A stretch of 64,000 bases of DNA from an uncultured Pseudomonas sp. Its GTDB lineage: Bacteria; Pseudomonadota; Gammaproteobacteria; Pseudomonadales; Pseudomonadaceae. Of this stretch, positions 56,419 through 64,000 are shown in pieces (the first letter of the stretch is position 1; each line of letters starts with the position of its first letter). The notes below the pieces were generated by a model. The model worked only from the letters and a program-made list of their open reading frames with translations. It was not told where the DNA came from and ran no database searches. The position numbers were made by a program, and so were the translations under genes. Where the stretch lies: NCBI RefSeq assembly GCF_946886105.1, contig NZ_CAMPHV010000008.1, forward strand, positions 1 through 64,000, in the 5' to 3' direction.

Positions 56419-57111
56419 ATGATCAAGCGAATCGCCCAGACCGCGGGATTTTCCGCGCTGCTCGCGGCCTTGTTGCTGACCCTGCTGCAAAGCCTGTGGG
56501 TCACCCCGTTGATCCTCGAGGCGGAGACCTACGAAAACGCCGAGCCGCTGGCCGAACACAGCCACGCAGCTGGCGCGGCGCATGAGCACCAGCATGACGA
56601 GGACACCTGGGCGCCGCAGGACGGCGCGCAGCGCACCCTGTTCACCGGCTTGAGCAATCTGGTCGTGGCGCTCGGTTTCGCCTTGATGCTCACCGGCCTC
56701 TACAGCCTGCGCGCACCCGGCCGGACCTGGCAGGGACTGCTCTGGGGGCTGGCCGGCTTCGCCACCTTCAGCCTGGCGCCGAGCATCGGCCTGCCGCCGG
56801 AACTGCCGGGCAGCGCCGCGGCCGAACTGGCGTTGCGCCAATACTGGTGGCTCGGCACCGCCGCGACCACCGCCGCCGGCTTGGCGTTGCTGGCGTTCGG
56901 CGGACACTGGTGGCTGCGCGCCCTCGGCGTGCTGTTGCTGCCCCTGCCGCACCTGGTCGGCGCACCGCAGCCCGAGGTGCACGCAAGCCTGGTACCGGCA
57001 GCTTTGAGCGAGCATTTCGTCTACGCCTCGCTGCTGGTCAACGCGCTGTTCTGGACCGCCCTCGGCCTGATCAGCGCCTGGCTGTTCAGCCGCGCACCGC
57101 AGGCCAACTGA
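56419..57111 (+). CDS. cbtA: CbtA, cobalt transporter membrane subunit
   Basis: A 230-aa polytopic membrane protein with about five helices. A His-rich periplasmic segment (EHSHAAGAAHEHQHDEDTW, about 46-64) follows the first helix. WVTPLILEAETYE and FATFSLAPSIGLPPELPGSAAAELALRQ are CbtA hallmarks. It supplies cobalt to the aerobic pathway encoded next door. The last ~11 codons and stop are repeated 259 bp downstream as part of a 115-bp duplication. Confidence 0.94.
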   Translation: MIKRIAQTAGFSALLAALLLTLLQSLWVTPLILEAETYENAEPLAEHSHAAGAAHEHQHDEDTWAPQDGAQRTLFTGLSNLVVALGFALMLTGLYSLRAPGRTWQGLLWGLAGFATFSLAPSIGLPPELPGSAAAELALRQYWWLGTAATTAAGLALLAFGGHWWLRALGVLLLPLPHLVGAPQPEVHASLVPAALSEHFVYASLLVNALFWTALGLISAWLFSRAPQAN

Positions 57112-57450
57112 TCGGTTTTCGTAGCCCGGATGCAATCCGGGGAGCAATCTTATGGCCGCCACCGATGCCCCCGGATTTCATCCGGGCTACGGGTTGCGCT
57201 TTCGGGTGGACATGGCGAAGCCTTGTCCACCGTTGTCGCCTTTCACCCACAACATCGCATAGCGACCTTGTTGGGTTACGCGGCACCCTGACGGCGATGT
57301 CGCTGCTCAAGCCGCGATAATCGCCGCCAACCCAACCTGGCTGTTCAACCGCGCACCGCAGGCCAACTGATAGATTTTCGTAGCCCGGATGCAATCCGGG
57401 AAGCAATCTTATGGCCGCCACCGATGCCCCCGGATTTCATCCGGGCTACG
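57077..57450 (+). repeat. 115-bp direct duplication (57077-57191 and 57336-57450) carrying the cbtA 3' end and a palindromic repeat
   Basis: Both units start CCTGGCTGTTCA and end ATCCGGGCTACG, and they differ at about four positions. Each holds the end of cbtA, including its TGA, plus a complete 'gtagcccggat' palindrome (57121-57190; 57380-57449). The 144-bp spacer carries a block (about 57251-57338) that is also found at 61166-61251, and a GGGTGGACATGGCGAAGCC segment. No gene lies in the 334-bp gap 57112-57445. Confidence 0.9.
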
Positions 57451-57745
57451 GACGCCGTAGGCCATACAGGCTGGCGTCGACCTTGCCGCGGTTATCGACA
57501 ATGACGATTTCGGCGCCGAGCCGGCGCAAGCGCGTATTGATATCGCTGGCGTACAGCTGCTTCAGCCAGAGGCGATATTCGGTGCCCTGTCCCGCATCCA
57601 GATAGCGGTGCAGCTCAGGCAGGCCGAATGTCCAGTGGCCCGGTTCGCAGACAAAGCCGTGGGCGCGCAGTTGTGCGAGCAGCTGCGCGTCGCCCCGCAG
57701 CACCGCTTCGCAACAGTCGAAAAACCGCAGCAACGGATCGTTCAT
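57446..57745 (-). CDS. Hypothetical 99-aa protein
   Basis: This short cytoplasmic protein starts MNDPLLRFFDCCEAVLRGD and contains CEPGHWTFGLPELHRYL and LKQLYASDINTRLRRLGAEIVIVDN. I recognise no domain. It starts 8 bp after the stop of the spermidine-synthase-like gene, so they form an operon. The stop codon TAG (57446-57448) is the end of the neighbouring palindromic repeat, so the repeat may have set the C-terminus. Confidence 0.72.
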   Translation of the reverse strand: MNDPLLRFFDCCEAVLRGDAQLLAQLRAHGFVCEPGHWTFGLPELHRYLDAGQGTEYRLWLKQLYASDINTRLRRLGAEIVIVDNRGKVDASLYGLRRP

Positions 57746-57753
57746 GGTCGCGC

Positions 57754-58437
57754 TTACTTGAGCTTCTCGGCGATCCAGATGGTATGCCGAGTGCCCTTGT
57801 TGCCGTGGGCGTAGACCTGCACTTCCTCGACTTTGAAGCCGGCTTTGCGCACCTTGTCGGAAAACTGCCGGTCGGCGCTGGCCGACCATACCGCCAGCAC
57901 GCCTTTTGCCCGTAGCGCCTGATGGCAGCGTTGCAAGCCTTGCGCCGAGTACAGCCAGCTGTTGCGTTTCTGAGTCAGGCCTTCGGGGCCGTTGTCGACA
58001 TCCAACATGATCGCGTCGTAGCGCTGATCGGCGTTTTTCAGGCAGTTGACGACATCGTCCTGGACCACCCGGGTACGCGGATCGAGGATCGGATAACCGG
58101 CTTTGGCGCCGAGCGGGCCGCGGTTCCACTCGACCACCCCTGGCACCAGTTCGGCGACCTCCACCTCGGCGCTCTTGCCCAGGTTCTGCAATGCCGCCGC
58201 CAGGGTGAAGCCCATGCCCAGGCCGCCAATCAGTACCCGCGAATCCGCTCGCCCGGCGACCTTTTTACAAGGAATCGCCGCCAGGGCGTCTTCCGAGCCG
58301 TGCATGCGGGTGTTCATCAGCTGACCGCCATCGCCGCCGGCGATCTTGATCACGAAATCCTCGCCGTACTCGAACAGGCACAGGGCGCCGGTGCTGTCGG
58401 GGATCGGGACGGTGTCAAGCAATACAAAGCGCTTCAT
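57754..58437 (-). CDS. Spermidine synthase-like SAM-binding protein
   Basis: A 227-aa protein with the spermidine synthase fold. The SAM-binding loop is RVLIGGLGMGFTLAAAL (about 66-82), the acidic residue is in VEVAELVPGVVEWN, and AIMLDVDNGPEGLT is the catalytic-side segment. The N-terminal tetramerisation domain of true spermidine synthases is short or missing, and the DxDP-type polyamine site reads DVDN, so polyamine synthesis is uncertain. ATG 58437 is the start. Confidence 0.83.
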   Translation of the reverse strand: MKRFVLLDTVPIPDSTGALCLFEYGEDFVIKIAGGDGGQLMNTRMHGSEDALAAIPCKKVAGRADSRVLIGGLGMGFTLAAALQNLGKSAEVEVAELVPGVVEWNRGPLGAKAGYPILDPRTRVVQDDVVNCLKNADQRYDAIMLDVDNGPEGLTQKRNSWLYSAQGLQRCHQALRAKGVLAVWSASADRQFSDKVRKAGFKVEEVQVYAHGNKGTRHTIWIAEKLK

Positions 58438-58599
58438 GGGTGGTTGCTGCCTGAGTCGATAAAAACGGCAGGCAGCATGCACACAAATTGCCGAAGATGC
58501 AGCGCCCTAGCGGCAGAAAATCTTCTTAACCTGGCCTCCCGATGGCCAAGAAACTGGGTTTATCATGCCCGCTGCCTCTTTGCCCACAGGATGACCGGC

Positions 58600-59454
58600 A
58601 TGCCCCTCGCCCAACTGATCAGTGCCACGCAACTACAGCAACGCCTGCACCAGCCCGACCTGTTGATTCTCGATTGCCGCTTCGCCCTCGACGACCCGGC
58701 CTATGGTCAGCGTAGCTTCGTGCAAGGCCATATCCCCGGTGCCCAATATGCCGATCTGGAGCGCGATCTTTCCGGCCCTATCCACAAGGGCGTGACCGGC
58801 CGCCACCCCTTGCCGGACGCCACGCAGTTGCTGCAGCGCTTGCGCGAATGGGGGCTGAACGATGACAGCGAAGTGGTGCTGTACGACGACGGTCCCGGCG
58901 CCTTCGCCGCCCGCGCCTGGTGGTTGCTGGCCTGGCTGGGCAAGCGCGACGGCGTCTACCTGCTCGACGGCGGTTTGAAGGCCTGGCGCGAAGCCGCTGG
59001 CGAGCTGAGTCAAGACCCGGCAACGAGCGGTGCCGGCGACTTCACCGGCAGCCCGGACGCCACTCTACTGGTCGATGCCGAGCAGCTGCAGCAACGCCTG
59101 CACGACCCGCGGTTGACCCTGCTCGACGCCCGCGCCCTGCCGCGTTTCCGCGGCGAGGTGGAACCCCTGGACCCGGTCGCCGGGCATATCCCCGGCGCCC
59201 GCTGCGCGGTATTCACCGACAATCTGAATGGCGACGGGTGCTTCCTGCCCGCCGAACAACTGCGTCAGCGCTTTGCCGCGCAGCTGGAGCAGCGCCCGGC
59301 CAGCGACTTGGTGGCCTATTGCGGTTCCGGGGTGACCGCCTGCCATAACCTGTTCGCGTTGTGCCTGGCCGGCTATCCGTTGGCGCCGCTGTATGCCGGT
59401 TCCTGGAGCGAATGGATCACCGATCCGGCGCGACCCGTGACCAGCGGCGATTGA
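58600..59454 (+). CDS. sseA: 3-mercaptopyruvate/thiosulfate sulfurtransferase
   Basis: A 284-aa two-domain rhodanese. The N-terminal domain is non-catalytic. The C-terminal domain has the active loop YCGSGVTACHN with Cys near residue 241; CGSGVT is the mercaptopyruvate-type loop. ATG 58600 has AGGA eight bases upstream; the ATG at 58591 lacks spacing. It moves sulfur to cyanide or other thiophilic acceptors. It is divergent from the spermidine-synthase-like gene. Confidence 0.9.
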   Translation: MPLAQLISATQLQQRLHQPDLLILDCRFALDDPAYGQRSFVQGHIPGAQYADLERDLSGPIHKGVTGRHPLPDATQLLQRLREWGLNDDSEVVLYDDGPGAFAARAWWLLAWLGKRDGVYLLDGGLKAWREAAGELSQDPATSGAGDFTGSPDATLLVDAEQLQQRLHDPRLTLLDARALPRFRGEVEPLDPVAGHIPGARCAVFTDNLNGDGCFLPAEQLRQRFAAQLEQRPASDLVAYCGSGVTACHNLFALCLAGYPLAPLYAGSWSEWITDPARPVTSGD

Positions 59455-59658
59455 TCGGGGCTAATTGCGAAGCGGAATATAGGTAATAACCGAAAGCTGA
59501 AAACAGTTTAAAAACAGTTAAAAAACAGGCTTTTACGGCCTACATATCGCACTACACTTGAACACAAGCGGCTAACCCCCGCTTCCGGTGGGGCTTTATC
59601 AAAACGAGTCAGACGCTGCCAACACCCGGCCCCAGCGGCTACCTTTTGCGAGGGCCAT

Positions 59659-60138
59659 ATGGGTATTGCAGCTTACGACTTGTCACAGCACGTTATCCGC
59701 CCCACCTTGATCTACCTGGGGCGCCACTCACCTTCCGCCGAAGCGCTGCTACTGGGCGCAGCCGCCAGCCAATCCGATCTGGGCTCGGCCCTCGACGACA
59801 GCCGCGGTTATGGCCTGTACCGCATCGCCGCGCTGCGCCATCAACAACTCTGGGATCGGCATCTGGCGCTCGATCCGGAACTGGCCAGCCAGGTACGCGG
59901 CCTGGCCAGCCAACACGCCTTTCTCGCCGCACCGCACCTGGAGCTGACCGTCAACCTGCGCTACGCCACAGCCATTGCTTGGCTGATGGTCGAAGCGCAG
60001 AAAAGCCCGTTGCCGGCCGCCGACGACCTGCTCGGCTTGGCCCGCGTATGGCAACAGGTGTTTCAGCCTCGGGGCCGTCTGCGCGACTTTATCGAAGCCT
60101 GGAAACGCTGCGTGGGCAACGTCAGCCAAGTCGCCTGA
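59659..60138 (+). CDS. Lone phage-lysozyme/transglycosylase-like protein, probably inactive
   Basis: A 159-aa protein. HVIRPTLIYLGRHSPSAEALLLGAA, GYGLYRIAALRHQQLWDR, LTVNLRYATAIAWLMV and VWQQVFQPRGRLRDFIEAW follow the same order as a small Pseudomonas phage/prophage protein family with a lysozyme-like fold, as I recall it. There the first block normally continues with a V/Q-E-S motif; here it is ASQSDLG, so the presumed catalytic Glu is replaced. ATG 59659 has GAGGG upstream. No phage genes are nearby, so it may be a domesticated relic. Confidence 0.6.
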   Translation: MGIAAYDLSQHVIRPTLIYLGRHSPSAEALLLGAAASQSDLGSALDDSRGYGLYRIAALRHQQLWDRHLALDPELASQVRGLASQHAFLAAPHLELTVNLRYATAIAWLMVEAQKSPLPAADDLLGLARVWQQVFQPRGRLRDFIEAWKRCVGNVSQVA

Positions 60139-60346
60139 CCGATGCCGGGCGCGCGGTTGAATTCTGCGCTCGGTCGGCTTGTCCAATGCCCCGCATTTCC
60201 CGGAGAAGCGGCGTCGGTTCCGTCTTCGCTCACCGCCCGCCATGCTTTGGCCACACACGTGATCTATGGCATCCAATTGCCTGAGCGATTTGCGTTACAC
60301 TCGCGCCGCGACGCTAAAACACAATAAAAAGCTGCGTGAGACAACC

Positions 60347-60964
60347 ATGATTGCACTTTGTACTGCCTTGCCAGCGCAGCTTTGCCTGTTGCTGGTGGAC
60401 GATCATCGAATCTTCCTCGATGGTCTCAGTCTGGCCCTGGCGCCGTTATGTCCGGACCTGCTCATTCACACGGCGGAAACCGCGGCCGAAGCCGAAGCCT
60501 GGCTCGACCGACACGAATTCGACCTGGTTCTGCTCGACTTGCGTCTGCCCGATGTGCCCGGCATCGAGCTGCTGCAGCGCTGGCAGCAACAGGGCCGCAT
60601 GACCCCAGTGGCGATTCTCAGCGCCAGCGACTCCAACCTCGACGCACAAACGGCAATCGCTGCCGGCGCCCTGGGTTTTATCCCGAAGAGCGCCAACAGC
60701 GACGAACTGCGCCAGGCCGTTACCCGGGTGCTACTCGGCGAAACCCTGCCGCCACCGTCCCCCAGCGAAAAATCCCAGCTCACCCCGAGGCAACAGGAAA
60801 TCCTCCTGCTACTGGCCAACGGTTTGCCGAACAAGGCCATCAGCCGCCAGTTGGGGGTTTCCGAGGACACGGTGAAAACCCACCTGAAGGCCCTGTTCCA
60901 GGAACTCGACGCCCATAACCGCACCGCGTGCGTCAGCGCGGCGCGGCAACGCGGTTGGCTCTAG
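60347..60964 (+). CDS. LuxR/NarL-type response regulator
   Basis: A 205-aa response regulator. The receiver domain (about 10-125) has acidic VDDHR, phospho-acceptor Asp in LVLLDLRLPDVPGIEL (about 64) and Lys in GFIPKSAN. The LuxR-type helix-turn-helix is LTPRQQEILLLLANGLPNKAISRQLGVSEDTVKTHLKAL (about 145-183). The hybrid kinase gene ends 273 bp away on the opposite strand and is the most obvious partner, though pairing is not proved. Confidence 0.92.
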   Translation: MIALCTALPAQLCLLLVDDHRIFLDGLSLALAPLCPDLLIHTAETAAEAEAWLDRHEFDLVLLDLRLPDVPGIELLQRWQQQGRMTPVAILSASDSNLDAQTAIAAGALGFIPKSANSDELRQAVTRVLLGETLPPPSPSEKSQLTPRQQEILLLLANGLPNKAISRQLGVSEDTVKTHLKALFQELDAHNRTACVSAARQRGWL

Positions 60965-60977
60965 GACGGGGCATCTA

Positions 60978-61150
60978 GTAGCCCGGATGGAATCCGGGAG
61001 CGGTGTTTGCCGCCCGCCCCTTTCCCGGGTTGCATCCGGGCTACAGGAGTTCTGTAGGGTGGATCGGGGCGCGTAGCTGAGGCCTTTTTCATCCACCATC
61101 GCAGTTGGTGGATGGGTGAAGCGGCAGCTACGCGCCCCGATCCACCCTAC
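60978..61150. repeat. Two palindromic repeats between response regulator and kinase genes
   Basis: Bases 60978-61044 (GTAGCCCGGATGGAATCC ... GTTGCATCCGGGCTAC) and 61054-61150, whose long arms (GTAGGGTGGATCGGGGCGCG / CGCGCCCCGATCCACCCTAC) enclose an inner ATCCACCA/TGGTGGAT hairpin. Then 61166-61251 repeats the block seen at 57251-57338. The whole 273-bp gap is repeat DNA. Confidence 0.8.
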
Positions 61151-61237
61151 GAGACTTACCCATCCACCGCATAAAGACCTTGTTGGGTTACGCGGCAGCC
61201 GATAGAGATGTCGTTGCTTGAACCGCGGCAATCGCCG

Positions 61238-63037
61238 CTAACCCAACCTACTCGACTCCCCCGATTTACTCCGCGCCTTACTCGCCTCGGCCGATGCCGG
61301 CAGCAGCACCGCCAGCGCCTGGCGCAGACGGGCCGGCAGCAATGGTTTACCCAGCAGGTTGATATGGGCGGAAGTGAAGCGCTCCTGCAACTGCGGGCTG
61401 ATATCGGCAGTGACCAACAACGCCGGTAGCATCTGCCCGGCTTCTTCGCGCAAACGTTCTATCGCCCGTAAGCCATCCTCCGCGGCGGCCAGCCGGTAGT
61501 CGCTGATCAGCAAGTGCGGCGCCGCTTCGCTCAGGCATTGCAGGGCTGCTTCAAGATCGGCGCAGGCCCATACCTGGCATCCCCAGCGCCGTAACAGACC
61601 TGCCAGGGCTTCGCGGCTGGCGGCATCGTCCTCGAGCAATAGAATTCGCCCCTGCAACGCCGTCGCCAGCGGGCTGCGCGGCTGGTGCTCGCCGGCATCG
61701 GCCAGCGGCAAGCGCAGGCTGAAGCAAGCGCCGGCACCCGGGCTGGAATGCAGGCTCAAGGGATGCTCCAACAAAGCGGCGAGTTGCTTGACGATGGCCA
61801 AGCCCAAGCCCAGACCGTGCTCGGCGTTACGGCCCGGGTTATCCAATTGGTTGAACTCTTCGAATACCTGCCCTTGCTCCTCGATGCTGAGGCCGCAACC
61901 GTCGTCGGCGACATCCAGCAGCACCCCGCCCGCTTCTACCCGCGCGCTGAGGGTGACCAGCGAGGCCTGGGCGTGGCGCAGGGCGTTGGTCAGCAGATTG
62001 CGCAACACCCGCTCGAGCAGCAGCGGGTCGCTGCGCACCCACAGATCGGCGCAGTGCAGTTCCAGCTCGACGCCCTGCCCCTTGGCCTCGTCGCGGGTCT
62101 CCACGCTGAGCCGTTCGAGCAGGGGCCGCAAAGGAAAGACTTCCGGTTTGACTTGCACGCCGCCCGGCAGGGTCAGACGGGTGTAATCGAACAAGGATTG
62201 CAGCAGACGGCCGAGCTGCTCGACCGATATCGCCAGGCGGCTGCTGACCCGGCGGATTTCCGGCTCCTGGCTTTGTTCGAGCAGATGCTGGGCATACAGG
62301 CCCATCGCGTTCAGCGGCTGGCGCAGGTCATGGCTGGCGGCCGCGAGCAGACGTAGTTTGCGCGCATCGTCGGCCTCCGCGCGCTGCCGCGCCAGATCGA
62401 GCAGGCGCAGGTTGAGCCAGGCGCCGCGCTGGCCATGTTCCTGTAAATAGGCGCCGACGCTGCCGATCAGGTTCGCGCAAATCAGAAACAACCCCTGAAA
62501 CGCCAGCGTCGGGCCGCCTTCACCGAACGACACGCCGATCAACAGGAACAACAGACAAAATCCCCAAGCCGCGACGCTGATCGCCCGGAACGAAACCCCG
62601 AGCAGCACATAGCCGAACAACAGGATCAGAAACAGCCCGTCGTAAGGCATCGGCTCGCCGCGTGCCCAGGCCACGTAGATGATCAGCACGACACAGACGC
62701 CATTCAGCGCGTAGACGCCGATATAGGCGAGCAAGGCCCGACGCGGCGGCGCCTGCGGGCGGCGGCAATAGAAATAGCCGGCGGCCACGCCGAGTATCGC
62801 CAGCAGCCGTAGCGGGATGACCGATAGGCTCACCGTCAGCGGCAACAACCATAGATCGAGCGCGGTATAGATGAGCTGAAAGGCAATCGCGGTGCCGACG
62901 ATCAACAACAGTCGGCGGCGCATGCGCTGCACCCGGTGTTCGAGGAACCCCGCTTCCAGCATCCGGGTGAAGCGCAGGTTGCGATAGCCACGGCGCTGCT
63001 GGGACAACAGCAAGCGCTCCTCGCGCGTCTGGGTCAT
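61238..63037 (-). CDS. Hybrid sensor histidine kinase with C-terminal receiver
   Basis: A 599-aa membrane kinase. An N-terminal region with about six hydrophobic helices (about 40-190) precedes the dimerisation domain with phospho-His in LAAASHDLRQPLNAMGLYAQHLL (about 237). The ATPase domain follows (LRNLLTNALRHA; VADDGCGLSIEEQGQVFEEF; GLGLGLAIVKQLAALL). The C-terminal receiver (about 455-585) has its Asp in LLISDYRLA. ATG 63037 is chosen; GTG 63040 is one codon earlier. It follows the lipase foldase stop by about 18 bp and is convergent with the response regulator. Confidence 0.92.
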   Translation of the reverse strand: MTQTREERLLLSQQRRGYRNLRFTRMLEAGFLEHRVQRMRRRLLLIVGTAIAFQLIYTALDLWLLPLTVSLSVIPLRLLAILGVAAGYFYCRRPQAPPRRALLAYIGVYALNGVCVVLIIYVAWARGEPMPYDGLFLILLFGYVLLGVSFRAISVAAWGFCLLFLLIGVSFGEGGPTLAFQGLFLICANLIGSVGAYLQEHGQRGAWLNLRLLDLARQRAEADDARKLRLLAAASHDLRQPLNAMGLYAQHLLEQSQEPEIRRVSSRLAISVEQLGRLLQSLFDYTRLTLPGGVQVKPEVFPLRPLLERLSVETRDEAKGQGVELELHCADLWVRSDPLLLERVLRNLLTNALRHAQASLVTLSARVEAGGVLLDVADDGCGLSIEEQGQVFEEFNQLDNPGRNAEHGLGLGLAIVKQLAALLEHPLSLHSSPGAGACFSLRLPLADAGEHQPRSPLATALQGRILLLEDDAASREALAGLLRRWGCQVWACADLEAALQCLSEAAPHLLISDYRLAAAEDGLRAIERLREEAGQMLPALLVTADISPQLQERFTSAHINLLGKPLLPARLRQALAVLLPASAEASKARSKSGESSRLG

Positions 63038-63055
63038 CACGCCCGCTCCCAGCGC

Positions 63056-64000
63056 TTACATCTCGGAGTCTTGCGGGTCCTGCTGTTTGGCGGCGATGGC
63101 GTCATAGGTATCGACTCGGTGCTGGTCGGTGTCGCTGAAGAGACGTTGGCGCAAACGCTGCTGCTCGCGCTGCCGATCCGCCGCACTCAGGCCATCGCCT
63201 TGCAGCTTGGCCAGCTCGTCGCGGTAAACCGCATAGCGTTGCTGCCAGTCGCGCTCCTGTCGTTGCTCGACGAGCAAGCGCTCCACCGTCTCTGCAGCAT
63301 AGGTCTGCGTCAGAAATTCGCGTTGCTGCTGCTCGCTGGCGCCTTGTTGCCATAGTCGCTCGCTCTGCGCCTGTTGCGCGAGCGCCTGTTGCTGCCGCTC
63401 TTCGCTGGCGCGCATGGCGTCCGGCAGTTGTGCGCGCAACTGTTCCTGCAAATCGGCTTTGCCCTGCTCGCTCAAATCCTCACGCGCCTGCAGCGCCAGG
63501 CTGTCGAGGGTGTAACGCGCATAGGCCTCTTCGGCACCGAACAGCGCTTCGGTCTCGGCGGACGAAAAATGCGCCCGGCGCAATTGCGCCAAACCGTCGA
63601 ACGCCTGCTGCAGGGCCGCCAGCTGGTTTTCCGGGCGTGCTTGCTGTTGCGCGCTCAAGGGTTGCTGCATCAGCGCCAGGCTGGCCCGCTTGTAATCCAG
63701 GTAATTGCCGAGCAAACCGAACAACTGCCCCAAGGCCGGCTCCTGCAAGCGCGAGTTGGCATCGGCCAGCAAGGCTTCGACCGCTGCTTCCAGTCCGGCC
63801 TGATCGGCGGCGCTGAGAAAGTAATCGAAGTAATCGCGTAGCGCCAGTTGCAACACCAGGTTGCCGGCGGCATCGGTTTTCAGCTCGCCGTCCACCTCGG
63901 TGCCTTGCAGACCCGGCAGTTGCGCAGGCCCGGCGACGGGGCTCGGCGACGGGGCCTTGGGCTGGCTGCGCAGCAGCGCACCGGCGGAGACCTCATCCAG
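63056..64000 (-). CDS. Lipase-specific foldase (lipase chaperone Lif), N-terminus off the right edge
   Basis: 315 codons are visible; the frame is open to the window edge, so the membrane anchor is not seen. The Lif motif RxxFDY(F/C)LSA is present as ALRDYFDYFLSAADQAGLE, after LPGLQGTEVDGELKTD. The rest is Gln/Glu/Ala-rich helix (RAHFSSAETEALFGAEEAYARYTLDSLALQ and following), as in the steric foldases that help secreted lipases fold in the periplasm before type II export. The lipase gene should be just upstream, outside the window. Confidence 0.9.
   Translation of the reverse strand: MDEVSAGALLRSQPKAPSPSPVAGPAQLPGLQGTEVDGELKTDAAGNLVLQLALRDYFDYFLSAADQAGLEAAVEALLADANSRLQEPALGQLFGLLGNYLDYKRASLALMQQPLSAQQQARPENQLAALQQAFDGLAQLRRAHFSSAETEALFGAEEAYARYTLDSLALQAREDLSEQGKADLQEQLRAQLPDAMRASEERQQQALAQQAQSERLWQQGASEQQQREFLTQTYAAETVERLLVEQRQERDWQQRYAVYRDELAKLQGDGLSAADRQREQQRLRQRLFSDTDQHRVDTYDAIAAKQQDPQDSEM

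Noticed and set aside
57922..58599. In-frame upstream extension of the sulfurtransferase
   Set aside because: It covers the divergent spermidine-synthase-like gene, and homology starts at the ATG at 58600 with a proper ribosome site.
60267..60281. Sigma-54-like TGGCAT...TTGCC upstream of the response regulator
   Set aside because: The GG to GC spacing is one base too short for a sigma-54 promoter and the -24 element lacks the usual C.

Overview
The window is high-GC, gene-dense DNA whose gene families and local gene orders are those of Pseudomonas: a LapA-type adhesin with its own type I secretion system, gbuR-gbuA, aceK, a DTW tRNA enzyme, HIT/YafJ/oligopeptidase B, ycgN-ycgL-rnd, a cobN/cobW/cobO cluster, and a lipase foldase. 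No rRNA, tRNA, CRISPR array, transposase or prophage was seen. The species cannot be fixed from the sequence alone.

Layout. 1-10118: a c-di-GMP/LapG-type surface-adhesin locus. A large repeat adhesin (start at 2174, running off the left edge) is divergent from lapE (outer-membrane channel), lapB (ABC ATPase) and lapC (adaptor). A second, small 718-aa protein with the same N-terminal retention module and an Ala-Ala-Gly cleavage-type motif closes the locus on the minus strand. 10312-13686: a tRNA acp3U synthase, then chrB-chrA-rhodanese (chromate). 13683-19054: LysR regulator GbuR, guanidinobutyrase GbuA, a YjiH-type transporter and a ThDP-dependent 2-ketoarginine-type decarboxylase, which together form the arginine transaminase/guanidinobutyrate route. 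19140-35657: housekeeping and accessory genes (46-aa ORF, aceK, two EamA exporters, cysK, a DUF748 protein, a MoxR/VWA pair, DUF2167, a MocR regulator, DUF2937, YafJ, HIT, oligopeptidase B). 35785-44963: a cyclic-nucleotide-binding protein, YajD, a SPOUT methyltransferase, a zincin-like secreted protein, YcgN, a hydroxyacid dehydrogenase, YcgL, RNase D, a DapA paralogue and an SMP-30 protein.

45172-57111 is a vitamin B12 region. Nine minus-strand genes (cobO, btuF, btuC, btuD, DUF1636, cobW, cobN, chlI-like, VWA) are nearly all overlapped or separated by a few bases. They lie behind one cobalamin riboswitch. A second cobalamin riboswitch, back-to-back with the first, precedes cbtB-cbtA. Together they cover corrinoid import, cobalt import, cobalt insertion and adenosylation.

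57446-64000: a 99-aa protein plus a spermidine-synthase-like methyltransferase fold, mercaptopyruvate sulfurtransferase, a lone phage-lysozyme-like relic, a LuxR-type response regulator, a hybrid histidine kinase, and the lipase foldase whose N-terminus is off the right edge. The kinase follows the foldase by about 18 bp.

Intergenic spaces are loaded with palindromic repeats of several families (REP/BIME-like), two longer 174-192 bp elements, and a 115-bp direct duplication that includes the last codons of cbtA.
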